Shown one piece after another: positions 17,663 through 25,829 of a DNA stretch of 64,000 nt. This DNA is from Bacteroidota bacterium. GTDB taxonomy: Bacteria > Bacteroidota > Bacteroidia > AKYH767-A > OLB10. The position numbers were made by a program, and so were the translations under genes. Under the pieces are notes generated by a model. It did not search any database and was not told where the DNA came from. It was given only the letters and a program-made list of their open reading frames with translations. The stretch is taken from the NCBI GenBank assembly GCA_016717325.1, contig JADKFV010000009.1, positions 1-64,000 on the forward strand, written 5' to 3'. Within the stretch, counting starts at the first letter, position 1; each line of letters starts with the position of its first letter.

Positions 17663-19330
17663 TTAAATTAGAATGCCTGCACTCTCCACCTCCACAATTG
17701 ATGCATAATTTTTTCCATCATATTGTATAATGATATTTTGTTTCGAGGGGCGAATCATATTTTCGGATTTCAATAAGTGATAATCGAAAGTGATTGGAAA
17801 AATTACAAAACGATATTTGTGGTGATTGAGTTGATGGGTATCGATAATATTTTGCCTTGCTGTTCTTTCAAGTTCATTACAAAATAAAATCTTTGGTTTC
17901 ACTTTACTGTTTAAATAATAATCGATGGCAACAAGTTGTGGCAGTACCACATCGTCAGTATAATTAATTTTTATAAAATCGAAAATTATATGATACACTT
18001 CTGTCAATTGATACTCGTGAAAATTTCTGCGCGAAAGAAAATAATTTCCCAAACCAAGTAAAAAATCGAAAATGCTGTATTGTTGCGTTACATATTTTAA
18101 TGTGTGTTGCGTGCGGTTTTTGTTCCAGTAAATTTCTAGCGCGTTTTCTAAAATCACAATTTGACTCAATTGCTCGCGCGACAAATATTTGCTTTCTATA
18201 ATTTGATAAGGTGGCAAGGGATCGTATACAAAATCATGCTGTGCCGCTTTGTGCCTCACAGGTGTGCCCTTCAAAAATTTAAGAAACCCCAGTTGTAATT
18301 CCGGGGCGAATAATTTAAAAACTTCTTCGATACTGTATTTTATATCGTTCCAATAATCTAACGGCAGACCAACAATCAAATCGAGATGCATTTCTATTTT
18401 GGTTTGCAATTGTTGTATGATGCCTTTTGTTTTATCGAAATTTTGCTTGCGGCTTACCTGTAAATTCGCTTGTTGGTTTACTGTTTGTATACCAATCTCG
18501 AAACGAAACAATCCTGGCGGTACATTTTCGTCTATATATTTTATTATGTCCTGATGTACAATATCGGCCGTGATTTCGAACTGAAAAATATTTCTTGGAT
18601 TATGATGTTTTAAAATGAAAGAAAATATATCGATGGTAAAATCTTTTTTTACGTTAAAGGTGCGGTCCAAAAATTTTATCACCTTACCATGTTCCATCAT
18701 GAACAATAAATTTTGCTTTATGATTTCGTTGGGCAAGTAGCGAACTTTGTTGTCTAAACTTGCCAAACAAAATTCGCATTTATAAGGGCAACCACGAGAT
18801 GTTTCTATATACAGCACTTTGGTGGCCAACTCCTCCTTGTTATCATAAGCATAAGGTATAATATCGCCATAATTTTTTAAATCGAATTCTACCGCTTGTG
18901 GGAAATATAAAACATTACCATCTTTTTTACTCACAATATTTCCAATATTATCCACTACAGGAAAATTATTTAGAAATTCGGCAAAAGGAATTTCGCCTTC
19001 ACCGGTAATGATGTAATCGATATATGGCAAGGCAATAATTTCCTTCCATTCGTAACTCACTTCGGGACCACCAAGAAGGATTTTTGCAAATGGGTTTTTG
19101 GCTTTTATTTTTTCGGCAACGGCAAGTGTTTGTGTAATGTTCCAAATGTAACAACTAAAACAAACAATGTCGAATTGCGCGCACTCTTCGGCAACATCAT
19201 CTTTTGCCATTTTTATAGTGTACTCTTTCCATTGCAACCCAGCATGATGCCGGTTCAATTGATACAACAACCGTATAGCAAGATTGGTGTGTATGTATTT
19301 CGAATTAAGTGTAGTAAGTAAAATACGCAT
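17663..19330 (-). CDS. B12-binding-domain radical SAM protein (DUF4080 type)
   Basis: A 555-residue enzyme with an N-terminal cobalamin-binding-like domain (MRILLTTLNSKYIHTNLAIR ... ILLGGPEVSYEW ... YIITGEGEIPFAEFL), then the radical SAM cluster motif CPYKCEFC (CxxxCxxC) within ETSRGCPYKCEFCLAS and the downstream barrel, and a long C-terminal region of the DUF4080 kind. It would cleave S-adenosylmethionine by a 4Fe-4S cluster; the substrate is unknown. An in-frame ATG 21 bp further upstream adds only MQSIIFV, so I prefer MRILLTT, where the family normally begins. The next gene upstream on the same strand is udk, about 165 bp away across an inverted repeat. Confidence 0.87.
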   Translation of the reverse strand: MRILLTTLNSKYIHTNLAIRLLYQLNRHHAGLQWKEYTIKMAKDDVAEECAQFDIVCFSCYIWNITQTLAVAEKIKAKNPFAKILLGGPEVSYEWKEIIALPYIDYIITGEGEIPFAEFLNNFPVVDNIGNIVSKKDGNVLYFPQAVEFDLKNYGDIIPYAYDNKEELATKVLYIETSRGCPYKCEFCLASLDNKVRYLPNEIIKQNLLFMMEHGKVIKFLDRTFNVKKDFTIDIFSFILKHHNPRNIFQFEITADIVHQDIIKYIDENVPPGLFRFEIGIQTVNQQANLQVSRKQNFDKTKGIIQQLQTKIEMHLDLIVGLPLDYWNDIKYSIEEVFKLFAPELQLGFLKFLKGTPVRHKAAQHDFVYDPLPPYQIIESKYLSREQLSQIVILENALEIYWNKNRTQHTLKYVTQQYSIFDFLLGLGNYFLSRRNFHEYQLTEVYHIIFDFIKINYTDDVVLPQLVAIDYYLNSKVKPKILFCNELERTARQNIIDTHQLNHHKYRFVIFPITFDYHLLKSENMIRPSKQNIIIQYDGKNYASIVEVESAGILI

Positions 19331-19392
19331 CACAAATATTATTGATTGCAAATATAGTGAGATATAAATGTGGGGCTAATTTTAGTTTCTCC

Positions 19393-19453
19393 GCAAATTC
19401 AGAGTCCCAACTATCTATTATTTTTTTAAAGATGTTGGAGACTCTTAATTTGC
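19393..19453. repeat. long imperfect inverted repeat between udk and the radical SAM gene
   Basis: GCAAATTCAGAGTCCCAAC at 19393 pairs with GTTGGAGACTCTTAATTTGC ending at 19453, giving a stem of about 19 bp with a few mismatches and an AT-rich 22-nt loop. Outer arms (TTTTAGTTTC before it, GAAACTAAAA after it) extend the pairing. It may act as an mRNA processing hairpin or terminator on the minus strand, or be a relic of a small mobile element. Confidence 0.65.
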
Positions 19454-19495
19454 TTCGAGACAAACGCGAATGAGGACTCTGAAACTAAAAGAAAA

Positions 19496-20113
19496 CTATT
19501 GATTAGACTTTAGCAGCTTCTGCCTGATGGTTGCTACGAGCATATTTATTGCCACTTTATTTTCGCCTCCCTGCGGAATTATAACATCGGCAAATCGTTT
19601 TGTAGGTTCAATAAATTGCATGTGCATTTCTTTCACAACAGTGTATCGGTTTATCACCTGATGGGCACTGCGTCCGCGCTCGCGCATATCGCGCTCAATA
19701 ATTCTTATAAGTCGGTCATCGGGTTCGGCATCTACAAATACTTTTATATCGCACAGTTCGCGCACACGTTTATCGGTAAATAATAAAATGCCTTCTACTA
19801 TTATTACATTGTTTGGCTCTATATTGTTTACTTCTTTCAGGCGGGTAGATGTAATGTAATCGTAAAGTGGTTGTTCGATTTTAACACCTTTGCGAAGTTG
19901 ATGCATATGATTCACAAGCAAGTCAAACTCTATACTTTCGGGGTGGTCAAAATTGATGCTCTTCCTGTCTTCGATAGTGATGTGGCTACTGTCTTTGTAA
20001 TAACTATCCTGCGATAGTATAGCAACCTGATTGAGCGAAAACGAACTCATCACTTCTTTTACAACTGTTGTTTTTCCCGAGCCGGAACCTCCTGCAATTC
20101 CAATTATGAGCAT
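19496..20113 (-). CDS. udk: uridine kinase
   Basis: Phosphorylates uridine and cytidine in pyrimidine salvage. The 205-residue protein opens with the P-loop GIAGGSGSGKTT (Lys14). It continues with the nucleoside-site block LSQDSYYKDSSH, NFDHPESIEFDLLVNH and PLYDYITSTR, the catalytic strand IVEGILLFTDKRVRELCDIKVFVD, and the lid RDMRERGRSAHQVINRY. Length and motif order match the family. Confidence 0.95.
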   Translation of the reverse strand: MLIIGIAGGSGSGKTTVVKEVMSSFSLNQVAILSQDSYYKDSSHITIEDRKSINFDHPESIEFDLLVNHMHQLRKGVKIEQPLYDYITSTRLKEVNNIEPNNVIIVEGILLFTDKRVRELCDIKVFVDAEPDDRLIRIIERDMRERGRSAHQVINRYTVVKEMHMQFIEPTKRFADVIIPQGGENKVAINMLVATIRQKLLKSNQ

Positions 20114-20207
20114 GATTATTTTTTTGCGAAAATAGTGAATGGCTCTTAGGTTTCATTGTCTTTTTTTCAGGATTAAAATTAAAAGAATTTCGAATTGTTT
20201 TTATCAA

Positions 20208-20255
20208 ACAGCAAAAGGCCAACAGCCAGCAGCTAAAAGCCAATAGCAAACGGCT
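20208..20255. repeat. AGC-type dispersed repeat, patch R1
   Basis: Short imperfect units built on CAGCTAAAAGCC / CCAACAGCC, directly upstream of the LytTR-type boxes at 20271. The same unit occurs in patches near 22616, 27395, 28514, 31903 and 32391 and only outside the intact genes. Confidence 0.75.
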
Positions 20256-20270
20256 CATTTCCTAAAACAC

Positions 20271-20341
20271 ACACCTCATTTCAAATCCACCACACTTCGC
20301 ATTACAAAATTTTTAATCGCTTGCACTGTGTGGTTTGTTTG
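20271..20341 (+). promoter_or_regulatory. LytTR-type promoter P1 (C1q-adhesin operon)
   Basis: Direct repeats ACACCTCAT (20271) and ACACTTCGC (20292) are exactly 21 bp apart (9-bp repeats, 12-bp spacer). A -7 element TTTGTTTG ends at 20341, with TTTG starting 46 bp after the second repeat. The architecture equals the LytTR consensus (two 9-bp repeats spaced by 12) and is identical in P2-P4. Confidence 0.8.
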
Positions 20342-20381
20342 CACCATAATTATTAATCAAAAAAAATCAAAAAATCAAAAA

Positions 20382-21974
20382 ATGAAATTGAAAATCACAT
20401 TCATCATCGCAGCGCTCTTTGTGAGCCTGACATCATTAATGGCACAATCGCCAAACATGATAAACTATCAAGGTGTAGCACACAATGTAAACGGAACAGC
20501 TATTGCAAATCAAAACATTAAGGTGCGTTTAAAAATCCGTCAAGGCACAGCACAAGGCACTGTAAAATATAGTGAGGTGCGCAGCTTAACAACCGATGCC
20601 TCGGGCTTATTCACTATTCAAATTGGAAGTGCCGGTGCCGTAAGTACTACAGGTTCATGGGCATCAATTGCATGGGAAACAGGAGCAAAGTTTTTACAAG
20701 TTGAAATGGATGCGGCAGGTGGTAGCAATTATACAGACATGGGCACACAACAAATGCTAAGTGTACCTTATGCACAGTATAGTAATATGGCAGGCGCACT
20801 TAATCCAACAGCTAAAATAGACTTAACTCAAATCAACGGTTCGGGTGCTACAAACGGACAGATTTTAAAATTCAACGGAACAAATTGGATACCTGCAGCA
20901 GCTTCCAATTCGCCATTTACATTGCCTTACATTGCAACTGACGCCAATGCTACATCCATAGGAATTACAAACAGCAACACATTAGCTGGAGTCGCAATAT
21001 ATGGTAAAACGACCAGTACAAATGCAAACTCAACTGGTGTACGTGGCGAAACTACCGTTGCCGGCAGCACTGGCGTAAATGGTAAAGCAAACAATGCAAC
21101 AGCAGTTGGCATAAAAGGCGAGAATGCTTTGGGAACAGCTATAGAAGGTATTACAAATGCTGCATCTTACCCTGCAGTGGAAGGATGGAGTACTGCAGCG
21201 AATGGAGGAAAAGGTGTAGTAGGTATTGCAAATAATGGTACTTCTGCAATTGGGGTAGAAGGAAATGCCAATGCTGGAATTGGAGTTAGTGGTTATAGCA
21301 ATACCAATATTGGTTTACAAGGTGGTAGTATTTCGGGTACAGGTGTTTATGGAAATACACTAACCGGCTCTGCCTTAAAGGGCGTAAGCTCAAGTGGATA
21401 TGGTTTAGAAGTATCGGGTAAAGTAAAAATTGCCGGAGGCAATACTACACCGGGTGCAGGCAAGGTTTTAACTAGCGATGCAAGTGGAAATGCAACATGG
21501 CAACCTGTTACCAAAACGCCAATGGTTGCATTTCAGGCTGGGGAAATTGGAACATTAATTCCTATCGTAACTGAAACAGTATGGCCTTTTGCAGTAGAAA
21601 ACTATGATTACGGTAATAATTTTAATATGACTACCAAAAAGTTTATCGCTCCCGTTGCTGGTCTATACCATTTCGATATAAATATAGCTATGGAGTTTAA
21701 CTCTACTGCTTGGAACTATCTTGATGCTTCAATTACATTAAATGCTAAAGCACCAGGTTTTGGTACATACATAGTTTTACTTTACCCTCTTATCCTTACA
21801 AATGACGCAGTGAGTGCAACCGCTTCGGGAAGCCCGTCTATTACTAAACATTTGGTTGCTGGAGAAGAGGTTTGGGTAACAATAAGGCAAAATAATATTG
21901 GTAGTATAGGGGCAGGAGTATCTTCAAGCTATGCAAAGGATAACTTCTCCGGTTATTTAATTGTTGCAGATTAA
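20382..21974 (+). CDS. secreted trimeric-adhesin-like protein with C-terminal C1q-like domain
   Basis: A 530-residue exported protein. Signal peptide (KLKITFIIAALFVSLTSLMA); then a Bacteroidota surface domain beginning SPNMINYQGVAHNVNGTAI and ending in MLSVPYAQYSNMAG; then a long stretch of short Gly/Ala/Asn repeats (SNTLAGVAIYGKTTSTNANS, VRGETTVAGSTGVNGKA) of beta-helical fibre type; and a C-terminal ~140-residue module with C1q/TNF features (KKFIAPVAGLYHFDINIAM near its start, DNFSGYLIVAD at the end). C1q modules trimerise and bind ligands, so a trimeric fibre with a globular head is plausible. I use the ATG at 20382 because an in-frame upstream ATG at 20328 lies before the inferred transcription start. 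It is first in an operon with the T9SS protein at 22018. Confidence 0.85.
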   Translation: MKLKITFIIAALFVSLTSLMAQSPNMINYQGVAHNVNGTAIANQNIKVRLKIRQGTAQGTVKYSEVRSLTTDASGLFTIQIGSAGAVSTTGSWASIAWETGAKFLQVEMDAAGGSNYTDMGTQQMLSVPYAQYSNMAGALNPTAKIDLTQINGSGATNGQILKFNGTNWIPAAASNSPFTLPYIATDANATSIGITNSNTLAGVAIYGKTTSTNANSTGVRGETTVAGSTGVNGKANNATAVGIKGENALGTAIEGITNAASYPAVEGWSTAANGGKGVVGIANNGTSAIGVEGNANAGIGVSGYSNTNIGLQGGSISGTGVYGNTLTGSALKGVSSSGYGLEVSGKVKIAGGNTTPGAGKVLTSDASGNATWQPVTKTPMVAFQAGEIGTLIPIVTETVWPFAVENYDYGNNFNMTTKKFIAPVAGLYHFDINIAMEFNSTAWNYLDASITLNAKAPGFGTYIVLLYPLILTNDAVSATASGSPSITKHLVAGEEVWVTIRQNNIGSIGAGVSSSYAKDNFSGYLIVAD

Positions 21975-22017
21975 TAAAATATTTAAACATTATTTCATCA
22001 CTATTAAAAGAAAAAAA

Positions 22018-22545
22018 ATGAAAAGAATAATCACATCCATTGCTATATCAGTTTGTCTAGCGCAACATAGTAATGCACAAACAATACAACGCAGTGTAAT
22101 TGGTTCGGCAGGAACTACAGCTACAACAGGAAGTGTATCAATATCATCCACAGTTGGCGAAACGATTACAAGCAAACTTACATCGGGCAACGGCAGCATT
22201 AAGCAAGGGTTTCAACAAGGAAATATTTTAATTGCGCGCATTGCAAATGAAGAATTGCCGGCAACAACTACCGAAGTAAAATCAGCGGCTTTACAAAAAG
22301 CGGAAACAGAATTGTCGCTAAATATTTTTCCGAACCCGACAACAGATTTTGTAAACATAGCAACAGAAACTGATGAGAAAATAAATTTAACTGTGATAGA
22401 TGTGCAAGGAAAAATAATTAAGCAAGTGCAACATAGTACGGACCAAACGCAAATAGATTTTACACAGTTACAAGCAGGCACATATTTTATTGTTGCGCAA
22501 AGTGCTAACTCGCGAAACACGTACAAAGTGATAAAGCAACAGTAG
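22018..22545 (+). CDS. small secreted protein with T9SS sorting domain
   Basis: A 175-residue protein with a signal peptide (KRIITSIAISVCLAQHSNAQ), a short Ser/Thr/Gly-rich middle (SVIGSAGTTATTGSVSISST, then VGETITSKL...IKQGFQQGN) and a type A T9SS sorting domain (LSLNIFPNPTTDFVNIATET ... LQAGTYFIVAQS). The VGE...QGFQQ layout is common in Bacteroidota proteins in which nearly the whole mature chain is the sorting domain plus a short N-terminal part. It begins 43 bp after the C1q-like adhesin gene and is followed by an intrinsic terminator, so the two form one operon under P1. Its role is unknown; it may anchor or accompany the adhesin. A TTG 57 bp upstream is in frame but overlaps the previous gene. 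Confidence 0.85.
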   Translation: MKRIITSIAISVCLAQHSNAQTIQRSVIGSAGTTATTGSVSISSTVGETITSKLTSGNGSIKQGFQQGNILIARIANEELPATTTEVKSAALQKAETELSLNIFPNPTTDFVNIATETDEKINLTVIDVQGKIIKQVQHSTDQTQIDFTQLQAGTYFIVAQSANSRNTYKVIKQQ

Positions 22546-22571
22546 AAAAAAATAATGTTTAAGTTAAAAAT

Positions 22572-22596
22572 GCCGGGCTAACAACCCGGCTTTTTT
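22572..22596 (+). terminator. intrinsic terminator of the C1q-adhesin operon
   Basis: Stem GCCGGG / CCCGGC with a 7-nt loop, followed by six T residues, 27 bp after the stop codon of the T9SS protein gene. Confidence 0.88.
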
Positions 22597-22615
22597 GTTT
22601 TTATTAAAATCAACA

Positions 22616-22694
22616 AAAAGCTCAAAGCCAAAGACAAAAAGCTCAAGGCTCGCAGCTAAAAGCTAAAAGCTCGCAGCCAAAAGCTAACAGCCTC
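22616..22694. repeat. AGC-type dispersed repeat, patch R2
   Basis: About seven imperfect units of AAAAGCTCAAAGCC / CGCAGCTAAAAGC type fill the space between the terminator and promoter P2. The patch ends with AACAGCCTCCCCC, a transition also seen (AACAGCCCTCCCCCC) between R4 and P4. Confidence 0.78.
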
Positions 22695-22705
22695 CCCCAA
22701 AAAAA

Positions 22706-22797
22706 ACACTCCGTTCCAAAAAAAACACACTTCAATTCAAAAGCACCACACTTCGTATTACTATATTTTAGGAGGCATAAAGGCTGTTGCATATTTG
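22706..22797 (+). promoter_or_regulatory. LytTR-type promoter P2 (YadA-head-like adhesin operon), three boxes
   Basis: Three direct repeats with perfect 21-bp periodicity: ACACTCCGT (22706), ACACTTCAA (22727) and ACACTTCGT (22748). The -7 element CATATTTG has its TTTG at 22794, again 46 bp after the last repeat. No -33 TTG is evident, as expected for an activator-dependent promoter. Confidence 0.82.
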
Positions 22798-22826
22798 CAC
22801 TATCAAATTAATAAAACGAAAAAATT

Positions 22827-25787
22827 ATGAATGCAGAATTAAAAGATAACAGTCGCAATTTTATTTTCGAAAGTTATAAAATGGAAAAGCAACTTGAGCG
22901 CCAAACAAAAATATTCAACATGATGATTGTTATGGCATTTGTTACCATTTTTATTTTCTTTATAAATATTGCATCCCATGCACAAAGTGTTGGGCTCAAC
23001 AATCCTAATCCACATGCAAAATCATTACTTGATTTAACTGCTACCGACAAAGGATTGCTAACTCCTCGTATGACACAGGCACAACGTATAGCTATGTTTG
23101 TTGCGCCTGATGCAAGTGCAAAAGGTATGTTGGTATATCAAACCGATAACACACAAGGCTTTTATTTTTACGATGGTGCAGCCTGGCAAGCCGTAAGTGC
23201 AAATGCAGGTTGGGGCGTTAACGGCAATGCAGGAACTTCGGCAACAACAAATTTTATTGGCACAACTGATAATAATGATGTTGTTTTTAAAACAAACAAT
23301 ATCGAGCGTATGAGAGTTGATGTAAACGGAAACATCGGCATCGATACAGTTGCACCTAAAGCGCGCCTTCATGTTAAATCAAACAGTGCATCTAACTGGC
23401 CTCAGATTATAGTTGAAGAAAAAGACAGCAACGACTATTCGCGTATCAGTTTTATGAATAAAGGCAGTAATAAATTCTGGACGGTGGCAGCCACATCTGC
23501 AGTTGCCGATTCTAATTCACGTTTTAATATTTTTAATAGTTCTACTTTTGATTTACTAACTGTTACCGGAACGGGCAAAGTAGGTTTAAGCCATACCAAT
23601 CCGCGTCAGCGATTAGAAGTAAACGGAAATATTACTTTAACAAATGATGCAAATAATATCAGGGTAAATGATATCCGTGTATTTGCCGTTACAGGAACTT
23701 CCAATTTATTTGCTGGAGAAAATGCTGGAATTAATAATACATCAGGAAGCAACAACACTTTTGTAGGAGACAGTTCTGGATTTACCAATACTACCGGAAC
23801 CTCCAATGTAGCTATTGGAAACAATTCCTTAAAGAACAACCTTGGCGGAAATTGGAATGTTGCTGTTGGTAGTAGTGCATTGGAATCAAACACATCCGGT
23901 TACAGTAACAGTGGCTTAGGCATTGGCACATTATCAAAAAACACTTCAGGAATTAGAAATACGGCTTCAGGCGGAGGCGGACTTCAGGCAAATACAACAG
24001 GCTTTGAAAATACTGCTGCTGGATATTATGCACTTAATAAAAATACAACTGCGAGCAGAAATGTTGGTATAGGTGCGTATGCATTATTTAATGATACTAC
24101 AGGTGAAAAAAACACAGCATTAGGACATTCATCCGCCTACTCATTAACTAGCGGAAGCAACAATCTTTTTTTAGGGGTTTATTCAGGTATTAACTGCACC
24201 ACTTCTTCAAACAACGTATTTGCTGGTGCCGAAACAGGCACAAATAATACTACAGGTGGCAATAATACATTTATAGGGTTTCAGTCCGGCTTAAGTAATA
24301 CTACAGCTTCCAACAATACAATGATTGGCGTGCAAAGCGGATATTTAAATACTACTGGTGATTGGAATGTATTTGTCGGAAATTATTCCGGCTTGAATAA
24401 TTCTACAGGGCAATACAATAACTTTTTGGGAGCCGATGCCGGAAGATTTAACACAACAGGATTAGCAAATACCTTTATGGGAAATGCCAGTGGACGACAT
24501 AACACAACAGGAAATTATAATGTAGCAATCGGAGCTGATGCCGGTCGATTGTCAACAACAGCATCAAGAAATTCATTTTTAGGTGTTGCAGCAGGTTTCG
24601 CAACCACAACCGGCTCGTGGAATACAGCTTTAGGTACAGATGCATTACGTTTAAATCAGACAGGCGATAATAATGTGATGATAGGATTTGAAGCCGGATA
24701 CAACACAACTGTTTCAAATAATGTTATGATGGGTTTTAGGGCCGGCAGGGCGAGCACTACCGGTATCAACAATACATTTATAGGTGTAAATGCAGGAAAT
24801 GCAAATACAACAGGAAACAACAATGTTGCAATTGGAAACAATGCCCAGGTAGGCGCTGCATTAACAAACGCAACAGCATTTGGTAACAATTCGTCTGTTA
24901 CCACCAGCAATAGTATGGTTCTTGGAGGTATCGGTGTTGATGCTGTTAATGTTGGTATTGGGACAACTGCGCCACAACATAAACTAAGTTTTGGAAACAA
25001 TCTTGGAAGTAAAATTTCGTTTTGGGATGGAGGAACTTCAAACTATGGTATTGGTTTGCAGGGATACCTGCTTCAATATTATACAGCTTCAATAAATGAT
25101 GATCATGCCTTTGGTTATGGAAGCAGTTCAGCTTTTACAGAAACAATGCGCATTAAAGGAAACGGAAATGTGGGAATTGGAACTTCTGCGCCTAACTATA
25201 AAATGCATATAGTTTCAGGTGGAAGTTTTCCGCTTGCATTACAAAGTACATCGGCATCAAGCTATAGCGTAATGCATGTATTTAATAACAGCGGAACCAT
25301 AACGGCACATTTTGGATACGGCAACCCATCGGCAGGAACTTTTGCCGACAGAGTGTTTATAGGAAGTACCAATGCAACACCATTTGTACTTACAACAAAT
25401 AATACTGAAAGAATTCGAATTGCACCAACAGGAGAAGTTGGAATAAACACCAATGCTCCAACTACCGACTTAGAAGTAAATGGTTTCACCAAACTTGGCA
25501 GCGATGCACCTGCAGTGAAAATGAAAAAATATACAGGCAACACTGCAGCTACTGCAAATGGCAATATAAATTTTGCGCACGGACTTAATCAGGCAAAAAT
25601 TTTATCAGTTGAAGTTTTGGTTTTACAATCTGGTGGCACATTATATCCTCCCGAAAACTCGACCAGCAGTGGAGCTTATTATCATTATTTCGTTACATCA
25701 ACATCAGTTTACATTTCAAATGATGCCTCAAATTCTGCAAACATGTTGAATCGTCCTTACAGAGTTTTAATTACGTATGAAGAGTAA
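22827..25787 (+). CDS. large YadA-head-like surface adhesin
   Basis: A 986-residue protein. The N-terminus is unusual: about 30 polar residues (NAELKDNSRNFIFESYKMEK...) precede a single hydrophobic segment (FNMMIVMAFVTIFIFFINIASHA) that would serve as an export signal. After a domain found in Bacteroidota tail-fibre-like proteins (SLLDLTATDKGLLTPRMTQA) comes a run of about 30 short repeats of the YadA-head type (NTAAGYYALNKNTTASRNVG, NTTGNYNVAIGADAG). The C-terminal ~250 residues contain VGIGTSAPNYKMHIV-type repeats and a final small domain ending RPYRVLITYEE. No T9SS sorting domain is visible. YadA-head repeats form left-handed trimeric beta-rolls that bind matrix or other cells. It is first gene of the P2 operon. 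Confidence 0.85.
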   Translation: MNAELKDNSRNFIFESYKMEKQLERQTKIFNMMIVMAFVTIFIFFINIASHAQSVGLNNPNPHAKSLLDLTATDKGLLTPRMTQAQRIAMFVAPDASAKGMLVYQTDNTQGFYFYDGAAWQAVSANAGWGVNGNAGTSATTNFIGTTDNNDVVFKTNNIERMRVDVNGNIGIDTVAPKARLHVKSNSASNWPQIIVEEKDSNDYSRISFMNKGSNKFWTVAATSAVADSNSRFNIFNSSTFDLLTVTGTGKVGLSHTNPRQRLEVNGNITLTNDANNIRVNDIRVFAVTGTSNLFAGENAGINNTSGSNNTFVGDSSGFTNTTGTSNVAIGNNSLKNNLGGNWNVAVGSSALESNTSGYSNSGLGIGTLSKNTSGIRNTASGGGGLQANTTGFENTAAGYYALNKNTTASRNVGIGAYALFNDTTGEKNTALGHSSAYSLTSGSNNLFLGVYSGINCTTSSNNVFAGAETGTNNTTGGNNTFIGFQSGLSNTTASNNTMIGVQSGYLNTTGDWNVFVGNYSGLNNSTGQYNNFLGADAGRFNTTGLANTFMGNASGRHNTTGNYNVAIGADAGRLSTTASRNSFLGVAAGFATTTGSWNTALGTDALRLNQTGDNNVMIGFEAGYNTTVSNNVMMGFRAGRASTTGINNTFIGVNAGNANTTGNNNVAIGNNAQVGAALTNATAFGNNSSVTTSNSMVLGGIGVDAVNVGIGTTAPQHKLSFGNNLGSKISFWDGGTSNYGIGLQGYLLQYYTASINDDHAFGYGSSSAFTETMRIKGNGNVGIGTSAPNYKMHIVSGGSFPLALQSTSASSYSVMHVFNNSGTITAHFGYGNPSAGTFADRVFIGSTNATPFVLTTNNTERIRIAPTGEVGINTNAPTTDLEVNGFTKLGSDAPAVKMKKYTGNTAATANGNINFAHGLNQAKILSVEVLVLQSGGTLYPPENSTSSGAYYHYFVTSTSVYISNDASNSANMLNRPYRVLITYEE

Positions 25788-25829
25788 TTCAGTTTAAATT
25801 TTTTAATCATCACTAACACAAAAATCAAA

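Noticed and set aside
20328..20381. Upstream in-frame ATG for the C1q-like protein
   Set aside because: It precedes the inferred transcription start and adds residues that spoil the signal peptide.
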